Positions 36,532 through 45,420 of a DNA stretch of 64,000 nt are shown here, piece after piece. The position numbers were made by a program, and so were the translations under genes. Below the pieces are notes generated by a model. The model worked only from the letters and a program-made list of their open reading frames with translations. It ran no database searches and was not told the origin of the DNA. This stretch comes from Rivularia sp. MS3 (GTDB taxonomy: Bacteria > Cyanobacteriota > Cyanobacteriia > Cyanobacteriales > Nostocaceae). Each line of letters starts with the position of its first letter. Position 1 is the first letter of the stretch. Where the stretch lies: assembly GCA_019192545.1 (NCBI GenBank), contig JAHCMI010000053.1, positions 1-64,000 of the forward strand, written 5' to 3'.

Positions 36532-38241
36532 ATGAGCAATTCCAATCCCCGCGACATGCAGATTGCATCAATTGCGACCGATACTAGGCTGATTAAAGCT
36601 CGCAGTTGGACGCGGCTACGATTTGAAATTGAATACGCATTAGCTAAAGGCTCTACTTCTAATTGTTATTTAATCGAAGGCGATAAAACTGCAATTATCG
36701 ATCCACCTCCAGAAACTTTTACCCAAATTTATATAGAGGCTTTACAAAAAGTTCTAGATTTGCAAGAGTTAGACTACGTGTTTGTTGGACATTTTAATCC
36801 CAACCGCGTTGCTACTCTTAAAGCACTTTTAGAACGGGCACCGCAGTTAACTTTTGTTGCTTCTGTTCCTGGTGCAGCTAATTTACGCAAGACTTTCGGC
36901 GAAAATCTCAAAGTAATGGAAATGCGGGGTAAAGAAACCCTGGATTTAGGTAAAGGACATGTTTTAAGAGGTATTCCTATTCCTAGTCCGCGCTGGCCTA
37001 GCGGACTTGCTACTTACGACCAACAAAGTCAAATTCTCTACTCAAATAAGTTATTTGGTACCCATGTCTGCGGTGAAGAAGTATTTGATGAAGACTGGGA
37101 TATTCTCAAAGAAGACCAGCGCTATTATTATGACTGCTTGATGGCTCCCCACGCACCTCACGTTAAAGCCGCTCTGGAAAAAATTTCTGAACTGCCGGTG
37201 AGAATGTACGCTACAGTTCACGGGCCTTTAGTACGCTATGGTTTGATTGAGCTTAAGAAGGCTTATCAACAGTGGAGCGTTTCTCAAACCGAACGGGAAG
37301 TTACCGTCGCCTTACTTTACGCTTCAGCTTACGGTAATACTTCGACTTTAGCCCAAGCCTTTGGTTTGGGTTTGACTAAAGGTGGGGTTGCTGTTGAGTC
37401 TATTAACTGTGAATTTGCAGATCCAGATGATATTCGGGCTGCCATTGAAAAATCGGATGGTTTTATCATCGGCTCTCCTACCATTGGTGGTAACGCTCCG
37501 ACTCCGATTCATACCGCTTTGGGTATCGTGCTTTCAGTTGGTGACACCAGTAAACTCGCTGGAGTATTTGGTTCTTACGGTTGGAGTGGCGAAGCATTCG
37601 ATTTGATTGAAGGCAAGCTGAGGGATGCAGGATTTAAATTTGGCTTCGACACCTTCAAAGCTAGATTTAAACCATCCGATAAAACTCTCAAAGAATGCGA
37701 AGAAACAGCAACCGATTTTGCTCAAACTTTGAGAAAAGCTCGCAAGCTGCGTATAGTACAACCTACTGCAACTCCAATGGAACAAGCCGTTGGGCGTATC
37801 GTTGGTTCTGTTTGCGTACTTACAGCCAAACAAGGGGAAGTTGCCACCGGAATGCTTGGTAGCTGGGTTAGTCAAGCAACATTCGATCCGCCTGGAATTA
37901 GTTTAGCGATCGCTAAAGACAGAGCTGTTGAAACGCTGCTATACCCTGGAAGCAAGTTTGTGTTAAATATCATCGGTGAAGGCAATCAGCAAGATTACGT
38001 CAAGCACTTCCGTAAATCTTTTGCTCCCGGCGAAGACCGTTTTTCCAACTTCTCTACAACACAAGCCGATAATGGCGGCATCATCCTTACCGACGCTATA
38101 GCCTATATTGAATGTTCTGCAAGTAAACGGATGGAATGCGGCGACCACTGGGTAATATATGCCACTGTAGACAACGGTAAGTTACTCCAAGCCGATACAG
38201 TCACCGCTATTCACCGTCGTAAAGCAGGAAACCATTATTAA
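36532..38241 (+). CDS. flv1: diflavin flavodiiron protein, Flv1-type
   Basis: Paralogue of the upstream gene with the same three domains (569 aa). The diiron site is non-canonical: the first ligand motif HxExDH is replaced by GHFNPNR, and the second region reads SNKLFGTHVC. Loss of acidic ligands is typical of Flv1 and Flv2, which work as heterodimers with Flv3 or Flv4. The flavodoxin (LLYASAYGNTSTLAQAF) and flavin-reductase domains are intact. Start ATG 36532. A Flv1/Flv3 complex would protect photosystem I or, in heterocysts, nitrogenase from oxygen. Confidence 0.9.
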   Translation: MSNSNPRDMQIASIATDTRLIKARSWTRLRFEIEYALAKGSTSNCYLIEGDKTAIIDPPPETFTQIYIEALQKVLDLQELDYVFVGHFNPNRVATLKALLERAPQLTFVASVPGAANLRKTFGENLKVMEMRGKETLDLGKGHVLRGIPIPSPRWPSGLATYDQQSQILYSNKLFGTHVCGEEVFDEDWDILKEDQRYYYDCLMAPHAPHVKAALEKISELPVRMYATVHGPLVRYGLIELKKAYQQWSVSQTEREVTVALLYASAYGNTSTLAQAFGLGLTKGGVAVESINCEFADPDDIRAAIEKSDGFIIGSPTIGGNAPTPIHTALGIVLSVGDTSKLAGVFGSYGWSGEAFDLIEGKLRDAGFKFGFDTFKARFKPSDKTLKECEETATDFAQTLRKARKLRIVQPTATPMEQAVGRIVGSVCVLTAKQGEVATGMLGSWVSQATFDPPGISLAIAKDRAVETLLYPGSKFVLNIIGEGNQQDYVKHFRKSFAPGEDRFSNFSTTQADNGGIILTDAIAYIECSASKRMECGDHWVIYATVDNGKLLQADTVTAIHRRKAGNHY

Positions 38242-38600
38242 CAGTGAGCAGTGAACAGTGAGCAGTTAGCAGTTTGGCGAGTAGGAAATTAATTTTTCTA
38301 CCCCCTCTCTCCCTCTCCTCACTCCTCTTAAGCCCTTTCCTAAAACCGGGAGAGGGTATTTTTATGATGATTAATCCGGATAACACTACACCATAGACTG
38401 TAAGAACTATTTGATATTGATTTTTGTTTATTTATTTTTTTTACTGTTCACTGCTCACTGTTCGCTGATGATCCACACCCTACCCTACGGGAACACCTGA
38501 CGGTGAACGGGTGAACAACTGATAACTAACTGTTCACTGTTCACTGCTCGCTGTTCACTGTTCACTGTTCACTGTTCACCGTTCGCTGTATCTATGTCGC
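38242..38600. repeat. heptamer (STRR) arrays in inverted orientation
   Basis: 'cagtgagcagtgaacagtgagcag' type heptamers follow the flv1 stop (38242-38273), and the complementary 'ttcactgctcactg...ttcactgttcactg' array lies at 38448-38590. The two arrays are inverted relative to each other and could fold into one long hairpin. Such heptamer STRRs are a hallmark of heterocystous cyanobacteria. Confidence 0.8.
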
Positions 38601-38815
38601 TTAATATACATATTAGTATTTTCTGGCATCCGAAGAATAATGGAACTTTTATCACATGTAAAGGTCTTGCAAGTGGGGAAGTTCCCTTGTTCATGTTTCA
38701 GCAATTGTTCGCAGGTCAACTGTATACAGATTGTGTAAGGTTTAACTATTAAATAAGTAGTGGCATCTCAAAATGTTTGCTGCTCAGACAACGGTTTAAA
38801 TTATTGACTTTTCCT

Positions 38816-38995
38816 ATGTATCCAGAAAAAAACAAACTAAAGTTCCCTTTTTGGCAGTATCTCAATCAGCCTTTGTTTAGTGAAAAACTTATATTAAATC
38901 CTCATACCTTTGCCTACGTTTACAGAATAGAGCTTTTAGAGCGCTGCTGGGGCAAAGAATGCGATGCTAAGGGGCAATCCTCTAGCGGTGGATAA
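38816..38995 (+). CDS. possible small hypothetical protein
   Basis: A 59-codon frame from ATG 38816 (MYPEKNKLKFPFWQYLNQPL), open upstream to 38777, ends in LLERCWGKECDAKGQSSSGG. Composition is protein-like, but there is no clear ribosome-binding site and I recognise no family. It lies in a 1.4-kb gap between flv1 and dnaE. It may be a chance frame. Confidence 0.25.
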   Translation: MYPEKNKLKFPFWQYLNQPLFSEKLILNPHTFAYVYRIELLERCWGKECDAKGQSSSGG

Positions 38996-39138
38996 GCTAA
39001 TTTCGTCTTCTTAAGATTGCTTTCTAGCGATTCCAAGAAGATTTATGAGTTATAAGTTAACAAACTTTTATTTGAACGAGCCATCTTTGTGCTTTTGGGT
39101 TTCCGACATTTTAATTTTAATTTCAACCTTATATAATC

Positions 39139-39166
39139 GCCTCATCCACAGGATGGGGCTTTTTTA
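39139..39166 (+). terminator. Rho-independent terminator
   Basis: Stem GCCTCATCC/GGATGGGGC (one G-T pair) with an ACA loop, followed by TTTTTTAT. It lies about 140 bp after the small frame at 38816 and suggests something upstream on the + strand is transcribed. Confidence 0.75.
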
Positions 39167-39435
39167 TGGGGATAAACTGGCTTTCTCTATGGAGATTGTT
39201 AATTAACTATTTAAAAGGTCGAAAGTTAAAAATTTTTGTTGCTACGGCTTAATTTGCTACGCTCAGATTTTGATATTTTCAATCTTTTTATTTAGAATCT
39301 CATTGACAATCGTGAATAATTTCATCTTCATTTTGATGTGTTTTAGGTAGATTACTTAAGATACATCAAACTATTAATACATTTATTCTCTGGAGAAAAA
39401 GTAATAATTGTAACTTGTGCTACTGAGAGTGTGCG

Positions 39436-39476
39436 GATGCTCTTTAACCTGTCTTTAAGAAAGGAGCGAGAGTATC
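39436..39476 (+). promoter_or_regulatory. hairpin in the dnaE leader
   Basis: GATGCTCT (39436-39443) pairs with AGAGTATC (39469-39476, one G-T pair), and an inner TTAA/TTAA pair is possible. It lies about 190 bp before the dnaE start and is followed by AAAA rather than T's, so it is not a terminator on this strand. Role unknown. Confidence 0.3.
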
Positions 39477-39665
39477 AAAAACACAGTTTCTTGAAAAAGT
39501 CGGATTTTTAAGGCGTTTGAGAACGTTATGAGTCGTAATTGAAACACGAATACGAAAATTAATATTTTTAACTCGGGAAAAATATAGTCTATATGACATT
39601 CCTGCGTTACTCTGGATAACACTTATGGTGTTCGGTTGTGCTTATAGAGAAGGGGTTGAAAGCCT

Positions 39666-42293
39666 ATGTCCTTTGTTCCTTTACATATTCATAGCGACTA
39701 TAGCTTGCTTGATGGTGCGTCTCAGTTGCCTGCTTTGATTGATAGAGCCATCGAATTGGGGATGGAGGCGATCGCCTTAACCGATCATGGAGTGATGTAC
39801 GGTGCAGTTGAATTAATCAAAATTTGTAAGAAAAAGAATATTACCCCGATTATCGGCAACGAGATGTATATTATTAACGGCGATATAACGAAACAGGAAC
39901 GCCGTCCCCGCTATCATCAGGTTGTTTTGGCGAAAAATAATCGGGGTTATAAACATTTAACTAAGTTAACTTCTATATCTCATTTGGAAGGTGTGCAGGG
40001 AAAAGGAATTTTTTCCCGTCCCTGTATAAATAAGGAATTATTAAAGCAGTATCACGAAGATTTAATTGTTACTAGTGCTTGTTTGGGTGGAGAAATACCC
40101 CAGGCAATTATGAGCGGTAGATTAGATGTAGCTAGAAGAGTAGCTAAATGGTATCAAGATGTATTTGGTGAAGATTATTATTTAGAAATTCAAGACCACG
40201 GTTCTCCAGAAGATAGAGTCGTGAATGTAGAAATTGTTAGAATTGCCAAGGAATTAGGAATCAAAATAATCGCTACAAACGATTCTCACTATATTTCTTG
40301 TAATGATGTAGAAGCTCACGATGCTTTGCTGTGCATTCAAACAGGAAAGAAGATTTTTGAAGATAAAAGAATGCGCTATAGCGGTACGGAATATTTAAAA
40401 TCTGCCGAAGAAATGAAGCAGTTATTCCGCGACCATTTACCGGAAGACGTAATAGAAGAAGCGATTGCTAATACTTTAGAAATTAAAGATAAAATTGAAC
40501 CTTACAGTATTTTAAGTGCCCCGAGAACTCCTCATTTCCCCATTCCGGCAGGTCATACAACTGAAACTTTTTTAGAAGAAGTAGCATGGGGGGGACTTTT
40601 AGAAAAGTTAAATCGCAAATCTCGCAGCGAAGTAGATAAATCCTATACAGACAGGCTGAAATATGAATTGAAATTGATTCAGGAGATGGGTTTCCCTGGA
40701 TACTTTTTAATTGTATGGGACTACATTAAATTTGCTCGGGATAATAACATTCCAGTAGGGCCGGGAAGAGGTTCGGCTGCTGGTTCTTTGGTCGCATACT
40801 GCATGGGAATCACAAATATTGACCCCGTGCATCATGGATTATTGTTCGAGCGTTTCTTGAATCCCGAAAGAAAATCCATGCCTGATATTGACACGGATTT
40901 CTGTATAGAAAACCGAGATGAAGTTATCAATTATGTAACTCGTCAATACGGCAAAGATAGGGTAGCTCAAATTATTACTTTTAACCGCATGACTTCTAAA
41001 GCGGTATTAAAAGATGTAGCGAGGGTGTTAGACATTCCTTACGGGGAAGCCGATAAAATGGCGAAATTGATTCCCGTAGCTCGGGGTAAACCTGCAAAGT
41101 TAACAAAGATGATTTCCGATGATACACCAGAACCAGAATTTAAAGAAAAATACGATAACGATCCAGGGGTAAAACACTGGGTTGATATGGCGATTCGTAT
41201 CGAAGGAACTAACAAAACCTTCGGGGTTCATGCTGCTGGTGTGGTAATTTCTGCCGAACCTTTAGATGAAATTGTACCGCTACAAAGAAACAATGACGGT
41301 TCTGTAATTACCCAATATTACATGGAAGATGTGGAAGCAATGGGTTTATTAAAAATGGACTTTTTGGGTTTGAGAAACCTAACCATGATTGATAAAACCA
41401 TTGATTTAATCGAGAAAAAAATTGGCAGAAGAATAGACCCTTATGATATTACCGCTCACGAAAGAAAAGCACAACAAGTATTAGCTAGAACTCAGGATGT
41501 TGGGAAACTTCCCAAAGACGTACAAAAAACTTACGAATTATTAGAAGCTGGAGAATTAGAAGGAGTATTTCAATTAGAATCTTCCGGAATGCGACAAATT
41601 GTAAGAGATTTGAAACCTTCCAATATAGAAGATATTTCCTCAATTTTAGCGCTTTATCGACCAGGACCTTTAGATGCAGGATTAATTCCTCACTTTATTG
41701 ATAGAAAGCACGGTAGAGAACAAATTGACTACGAAGACAGGGTATTAGAACCGATACTTGATGAAACCTATGGAATTATGGTTTATCAAGAGCAGATTAT
41801 GAAAATTGCTCAAGACATGGCCGGTTATTCCTTGGGGCAAGCGGATTTGTTGCGTCGAGCAATGGGTAAAAAGAAAGTCGCAGAAATGCAGAAACATCGC
41901 GAAATTTTTATTGATGGTTCTGCAAAAAATGGTGTTAACAAGCAAGTTGCTGAAGAATTATTCGACCAAATGATTAAATTTGCCGAATATTGTTTGAGCT
42001 ACGACACCGAAGTTTTAACCGAAGAATTTGGGTTGATTCCGATAGGAAAAATAGTCGAAGAGAAAATTGATTGTACTGTATATAGCGTTGATAAAAACGG
42101 AAATGTTTACACTCAACCGATAGCACAATGGCATAATCGGGGAATGCAGGAAGTGTTTGAGTATGAGTTAGAAGATGGTTCGATGATTAGAGCTACAAAA
42201 GACCATAAATTTATGACAGTTGACGGGGAAATGTTGGCTATTGATGAGATATTTGAAAAGGGGTTGGAGTTGAAAAGAATTGGGGGGTTTTAA
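39666..42293 (+). CDS. dnaE: DNA polymerase III alpha subunit, N-terminal half with split intein N
   Basis: The replicative polymerase catalytic subunit is split in cyanobacteria into dnaE-N and dnaE-C, which are joined by protein trans-splicing. This half has the PHP domain ([18 protein letters not shown]), polymerase palm ([24 protein letters not shown]) and finger regions, up to KFAEY, then the N intein from C776. 875 aa in total. The matching dnaE-C (IntC plus C-extein) is not in this window, as expected for the unlinked halves. Start ATG 39666 with the standard family N terminus. Confidence 0.97.
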   Translation: MSFVPLHIHSDYSLLDGASQLPALIDRAIELGMEAIALTDHGVMYGAVELIKICKKKNITPIIGNEMYIINGDITKQERRPRYHQVVLAKNNRGYKHLTKLTSISHLEGVQGKGIFSRPCINKELLKQYHEDLIVTSACLGGEIPQAIMSGRLDVARRVAKWYQDVFGEDYYLEIQDHGSPEDRVVNVEIVRIAKELGIKIIATNDSHYISCNDVEAHDALLCIQTGKKIFEDKRMRYSGTEYLKSAEEMKQLFRDHLPEDVIEEAIANTLEIKDKIEPYSILSAPRTPHFPIPAGHTTETFLEEVAWGGLLEKLNRKSRSEVDKSYTDRLKYELKLIQEMGFPGYFLIVWDYIKFARDNNIPVGPGRGSAAGSLVAYCMGITNIDPVHHGLLFERFLNPERKSMPDIDTDFCIENRDEVINYVTRQYGKDRVAQIITFNRMTSKAVLKDVARVLDIPYGEADKMAKLIPVARGKPAKLTKMISDDTPEPEFKEKYDNDPGVKHWVDMAIRIEGTNKTFGVHAAGVVISAEPLDEIVPLQRNNDGSVITQYYMEDVEAMGLLKMDFLGLRNLTMIDKTIDLIEKKIGRRIDPYDITAHERKAQQVLARTQDVGKLPKDVQKTYELLEAGELEGVFQLESSGMRQIVRDLKPSNIEDISSILALYRPGPLDAGLIPHFIDRKHGREQIDYEDRVLEPILDETYGIMVYQEQIMKIAQDMAGYSLGQADLLRRAMGKKKVAEMQKHREIFIDGSAKNGVNKQVAEELFDQMIKFAEYCLSYDTEVLTEEFGLIPIGKIVEEKIDCTVYSVDKNGNVYTQPIAQWHNRGMQEVFEYELEDGSMIRATKDHKFMTVDGEMLAIDEIFEKGLELKRIGGF
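41991..42290 (+). other. DnaE split intein, N fragment
   Basis: About 100 codons from Cys776 to the stop. [20 protein letters not shown] is block A, and block B is [13 protein letters not shown] with the conserved Thr-x-x-His. It is very close to the known Nostoc punctiforme (Npu) DnaE IntN by memory (CLSYETEILTVEYGLLPIGK), which splices unusually fast. The tail ends LKRIGGF, about two residues shorter than Npu. Confidence 0.95.
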
Positions 42294-42380
42294 ATAATCG
42301 GACGGGCAAGGATGCCCCGAACTTTGACAAGAAGAAAATCTCCCCGTCAAGTTCTCTCCATCCCACAAGATTTGTAGGTT

Positions 42381-42578
42381 GTAGGGTGTGTGACGGTGAC
42401 GGTAAATTCTCAAATATAAGCAGATGATTTGATTATACCGTCACGCATCACTTGAAAGACCTCACCCTGTCTTGCGGACACCCCTCTGCTTAACAAGGAG
42501 AGGGGAAAATTGTAGGGTGTGTGACGGTGGCTAATATTTATCGAATACAACCAAACTATTTGATTGTACCGTCACGCA
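42381..42578. repeat. two 67-bp inverted-repeat elements
   Basis: Copies at 42381-42447 and 42512-42578 each begin GTAGGGTGTGTGACGGT and end ACCGTCACGCA, so each has an 8-12-bp terminal inverted repeat. They are separated by a 'cccctctgcttaacaaggagagggg' palindromic spacer like that found before cas6. These are MITE/REP-like elements. Confidence 0.75.
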
Positions 42579-42615
42579 CTAATCATAGATTATGGTTGAT
42601 ATTTGGTTCACAATT

Positions 42616-42710
42616 ATAATCCCCTTGCGGGGAAGTGGTGAAGACTGAAACAACTGTTCAATCACCATACTAGAGGAGTGTTTCAATCCCCTTGCGGGAA
42701 ATAGTTTGAA
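42616..42710. CRISPR. degenerate two-unit CRISPR remnant
   Basis: Two repeat-like units share AATCCCCTTGCGGG: unit 1 is about 42616-42651, ending in GAAAC, and unit 2 starts GTTTCAATCCCC at 42680. They are separated by a 28-base unique segment (42652-42679). GTTTCAATCCC...GAAAC is the usual frame of cyanobacterial CRISPR repeats. Unit 1 lacks the GTTTC start and unit 2 lacks a clean GAAAC end, so this is probably a decayed array end, next to the type III-D genes. Confidence 0.5.
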
Positions 42711-42741
42711 TACTCATTCTAGAAACATTCAGCCTCCAATT

Positions 42742-42783
42742 ACTAAAAACATTAGCTCGACTTACTAACTAAGTCAAGCTAAT
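42742..42783 (-). terminator. terminator of the HigBA-like operon
   Basis: ATTAGCTCGACTTA (42751-42764) pairs with TAAGTCAAGCTAAT (42770-42783) with one mismatch. On the minus strand the hairpin is followed by GTTTTTAGT. It lies just downstream of the antitoxin stop. Confidence 0.8.
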
Positions 42784-42809
42784 GCTAGCTTTGTAGAAAA
42801 ATTAGCTAT

Positions 42810-43115
42810 TTACTCAAATTGAGCGATAACAATTTCTTCATTAGGAAAATCAGCCACTATTTTTAGACTTCCACCAAGAGCATTGATGTAGCGAGACAGT
42901 GTAGAAACTTGAATCTCTTCTTGATTTTCTAACTCGGAAAGAATAAATTCTACAATGTTGAGTTTTTCTTGCAAATTATCTTGTGTCAAACCCAAAGATT
43001 CTTTTCTTTCTAAGAGATTAATATGAAGTAACATCAGTTTTGCAAGAATATCGCTTTTTGCTCTCTGCTCAACTGTCATTCTTTGGCGTAGTTCGCTAAA
43101 AGGTGTTGTCTTCAT
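42810..43115 (-). CDS. HigA/XRE-like antitoxin
   Basis: A 101-aa helix-turn-helix protein. ERKESLGLTQDNLQEKLNI plus VEFILSELENQEEIQVSTLSRYINALGG is the XRE fold as found in HigA-type antitoxins; the end (LKIVADFPNEEIVIAQFE) is also typical. It follows the RelE-like toxin gene by 14 bp, the toxin-first order of higBA modules. It likely represses its own operon. A good terminator follows it. Confidence 0.82.
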   Translation of the reverse strand: MKTTPFSELRQRMTVEQRAKSDILAKLMLLHINLLERKESLGLTQDNLQEKLNIVEFILSELENQEEIQVSTLSRYINALGGSLKIVADFPNEEIVIAQFE

Positions 43116-43129
43116 ATAGCTCCTTTTTT

Positions 43130-43471
43130 CTATAGCTTTTCGAGTAATTCGTCGTAGAGTTTGTCAGCTTTTGGTATATTTTCTTCGTACCAACGGTCAT
43201 TACCCTTTTTATTATCTCCTAAAAGGAGTATTGCAACTCTACGAGGGTCAAATGCGTAGATAATTCTATATGGATTTCCTTTATGCTGTACTCTAAGTTC
43301 TCGCATATGTGAATGACGAGAATCTTCAACGCTTGAACTGTAAGGAAAAGGTAGATTTGGTCCTTTCTCTTCCAGTAGCTTTACCATAGCATCTATTTTT
43401 ATTTGTGTTGTTTCTTCAAGCTTTGAAAACCACTCTTTAAATTCATCTGTAGATTCTACCTGATATACCAT
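43130..43471 (-). CDS. HigB/RelE-superfamily toxin (Gp49-like)
   Basis: The frame is open to 43651, but the recognisable protein starts at MVYQVESTDEFKEWFSKL (43471), giving about 113 aa. The features HMRELRVQHKGNPYRIIYAFDPRRVAILLLGDNKKGNDRWYEEN are typical of phage-derived Gp49/HigB ribosome-dependent mRNA interferases, with RELR, YRIIYAFD and late KxxxxRWY residues. It precedes its antitoxin. The 180 bases upstream look like promoter and repeat DNA rather than coding. Confidence 0.85.
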   Translation of the reverse strand: MVYQVESTDEFKEWFSKLEETTQIKIDAMVKLLEEKGPNLPFPYSSSVEDSRHSHMRELRVQHKGNPYRIIYAFDPRRVAILLLGDNKKGNDRWYEENIPKADKLYDELLEKL

Positions 43472-43498
43472 TTCACGTACCTTCTCTACTAAATACGT

Positions 43499-43580
43499 CC
43501 TGCTGTTTGATGCTTGAAAAGTTGATTTAGTCCTGCTGTTTACTAGTTGTAAAGATGATTCAGTCGAGCTAGATATTGAA
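43499..43580. repeat. 33-bp imperfect direct repeat before HigB-like gene
   Basis: 'cctgctgttt' occurs at 43499 and 43532, followed each time by a related 'ttg-aaag-tgatt-agtc' tail. It lies directly upstream of the toxin start on the minus strand and could be an operator for the antitoxin. Confidence 0.4.
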
Positions 43581-43710
43581 AGAGGAGGAGATTCTCCTAA
43601 AAATGAGGTTATTCGTTGATTCATTCTTTTTGTAGATAATATTATCGGCATTTCGCCTTACTTTCTATCTTAGATGCTATGCAAAATAAGTGGTAAATTT
43701 AATCACTCAA

Positions 43711-44340
43711 TCAAACACACTTAACATTCTTAACACTTCCATCATCCTTAAGACCTGTAATCTTAACCTTCACCATCTCTCCCTCTTGTAAATCATCTGC
43801 TTTCTTAGGTTCTTTCATCGTTAATTTAATCGTCTCCAATATTTCATAAGTAACTTTATTCCCCTTAATTCCTAACACTTTCGCTTCTAAAATCTGGTCA
43901 ACTGCAAAAGTTTGAGATTCCATAACTTCAGCAATTTCTGCTTGTCGTTCGGAAAGTTGTTCTGGTATTTCGGTAACTGTCATTTCTTCGACAGGACTTA
44001 CTCTGTAATACCGCATTAAACGCATTGCCCATCCCATGATTTTTAGCATGGAATGGGCGTTTTTTTGGTAATTTTGCAAATATTTACTACAAGTATGTTC
44101 GATGTTGCGATAGTAACCGAGAGTTTTACTACTATGTCCGATTTGTCTCCCGTGATTTACCAGGGTTTTAAGATATGTAAAAAATCTGGTTCCTGCATCT
44201 GGTTGATTTATAATGCTACGCAGATATGCAATGGCTTTTCCAAATTCGTTAACGTCGGTGTTTTCTTGGACTAGGGTGATAGCGATGTTGTTTGCTATTT
44301 GGGATTCGATTTCTGTCAGGGATTCTGCTTGAGTTGACAT
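43711..44340 (-). CDS. type III-D small subunit-like protein (Cas11/Csm2-like) with C-terminal domain
   Basis: Last gene of the CRISPR operon (209 aa). The N part (about 1-120) is all-helical with FFTYLKTLVNHGRQIGHSSKTLGYYRNIE and MLKIMGWAMRLMRYYRV, resembling Csm2-type small subunits that line the target-crRNA duplex. The C part (about 145-209) looks like a small beta/OB domain (VLGIKGNKVTYEIL, GEMVKVKITGLKDDGSVKNVKCV), an extension small subunits usually lack. It overlaps the preceding cas7 by 1 bp (TAATG). Assignment rests on fold pattern and position. Confidence 0.6.
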   Translation of the reverse strand: MSTQAESLTEIESQIANNIAITLVQENTDVNEFGKAIAYLRSIINQPDAGTRFFTYLKTLVNHGRQIGHSSKTLGYYRNIEHTCSKYLQNYQKNAHSMLKIMGWAMRLMRYYRVSPVEEMTVTEIPEQLSERQAEIAEVMESQTFAVDQILEAKVLGIKGNKVTYEILETIKLTMKEPKKADDLQEGEMVKVKITGLKDDGSVKNVKCV

Positions 44341-45419
44341 TAATACATTCCTTCTGGTGGTTCTCTATCGGTGGGGTAGCGTAATATTTCTGCGAGTTGT
44401 TGGAGTTGTTGGGATTGAATTAATTCATCATGTGCTGTTTTGATGTGCTTTTGGATGAATTGTTGTAATTCGTTTCCTAGGAGTAAATTATCGTCTGTGG
44501 GGGTGTATTTACAGTAGCGTTGTTTTAAGTCTTCAATATCTTTCAAAATCCTTGCTTGGGTAACTTCCACGGTCATGGTTCCCATTCCGATGGGTTTACC
44601 ACCACCGACTTTTAAAGCTATGGGATATTTGCTATCTTGTCCGAGTACAATTAATAAGGTTCCTAATTCTTCAGGTTTGAGATTTTTAAATTGTAATTGA
44701 GTATTAAATGTATAAGCTTTGGTAGCTTGTTGAACTGCTATTCCTTGATTTTCACCTTTTTCAATAGCGCGAATTGTATGATAATAAAATTTACGTCCAG
44801 CAACCTTTCCTTGTCTATCAAAATATGCGCTTCCAGGTTCGGGACGAGGACGATATAATGACGGCATAAATCCCGTACTAAAGCCGATACTTTCACATTT
44901 TGCATCGTTAAATTCAATTAAACCTTGCCAATCTAAAGCACCAAAAACTCGACTAGCTGGACATAATTCGGTTTTATTTTTACAAGGAAAACGTTCTGAT
45001 GGTATTTTATCGCGATGTCTTGATGTAATTACTGCTAACGTACTATTAGTAATAGCTTCATAAACGGAACGGATACAACCTTTTAGGGAACTACCTTGAA
45101 TTGAAAGCTGTTTTTCTACACCTTGAGTCATTGTTTTTATCAAGGGGACTCGACTTTTTGAATCGCTACCAAGAGCTACAATTCCGGTAGAAACATGTAA
45201 GGAAGTTTGAACTTGTAATTTGAAAAATAAGGTTCCGTGTAGTTGCTTTTTATCAAAGTAAAATTTCTCGTGTCCTGCTGGTTTTTGTAAACGGGGACGT
45301 TCCCGAGGAAAGGAAACAAATTGATATGGTTTATTCGGATTAGTTTCTATTGAATTGTCGCGGGATGGACGTTGGGGAGGTGCGGGTTTTCTTGGTTTGG
45401 GTTTAGGAGTTTGAGACAT
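44340..45419 (-). CDS. Cas7-like RAMP protein, type III-D
   Basis: RAMP-superfamily backbone subunit, 359 aa. The Pro/Lys-rich N terminus (about 1-55) precedes the RRM-like core: LHVSTGIVALGS, IQGSSLKGCIRSVYEAI (the G-x-S-x-K-G-x-x-R motif of Cas7), CPASRVFGALDWQGLIEF, and the glycine-rich loop GGGKPIGMGTMTVEV. PCKNKTELCPAS could form a zinc site. One of four Cas7-like genes in this operon; in III-D complexes several different Cas7 subunits each occupy a fixed position. It starts 1 bp after the csx19-like stop. Confidence 0.85.
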   Translation of the reverse strand: MSQTPKPKPRKPAPPQRPSRDNSIETNPNKPYQFVSFPRERPRLQKPAGHEKFYFDKKQLHGTLFFKLQVQTSLHVSTGIVALGSDSKSRVPLIKTMTQGVEKQLSIQGSSLKGCIRSVYEAITNSTLAVITSRHRDKIPSERFPCKNKTELCPASRVFGALDWQGLIEFNDAKCESIGFSTGFMPSLYRPRPEPGSAYFDRQGKVAGRKFYYHTIRAIEKGENQGIAVQQATKAYTFNTQLQFKNLKPEELGTLLIVLGQDSKYPIALKVGGGKPIGMGTMTVEVTQARILKDIEDLKQRYCKYTPTDDNLLLGNELQQFIQKHIKTAHDELIQSQQLQQLAEILRYPTDREPPEGMY

Positions 45420-45420
45420 T

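Noticed and set aside
42603-42710. A functional CRISPR array
   Set aside because: Only two imperfect units with a short spacer and both units degenerate at opposite ends.
43472-43651. N-terminal extension of the HigB-like toxin
   Set aside because: The translated stretch is Ser/Thr-rich repeat DNA; the RelE fold begins at 43471.
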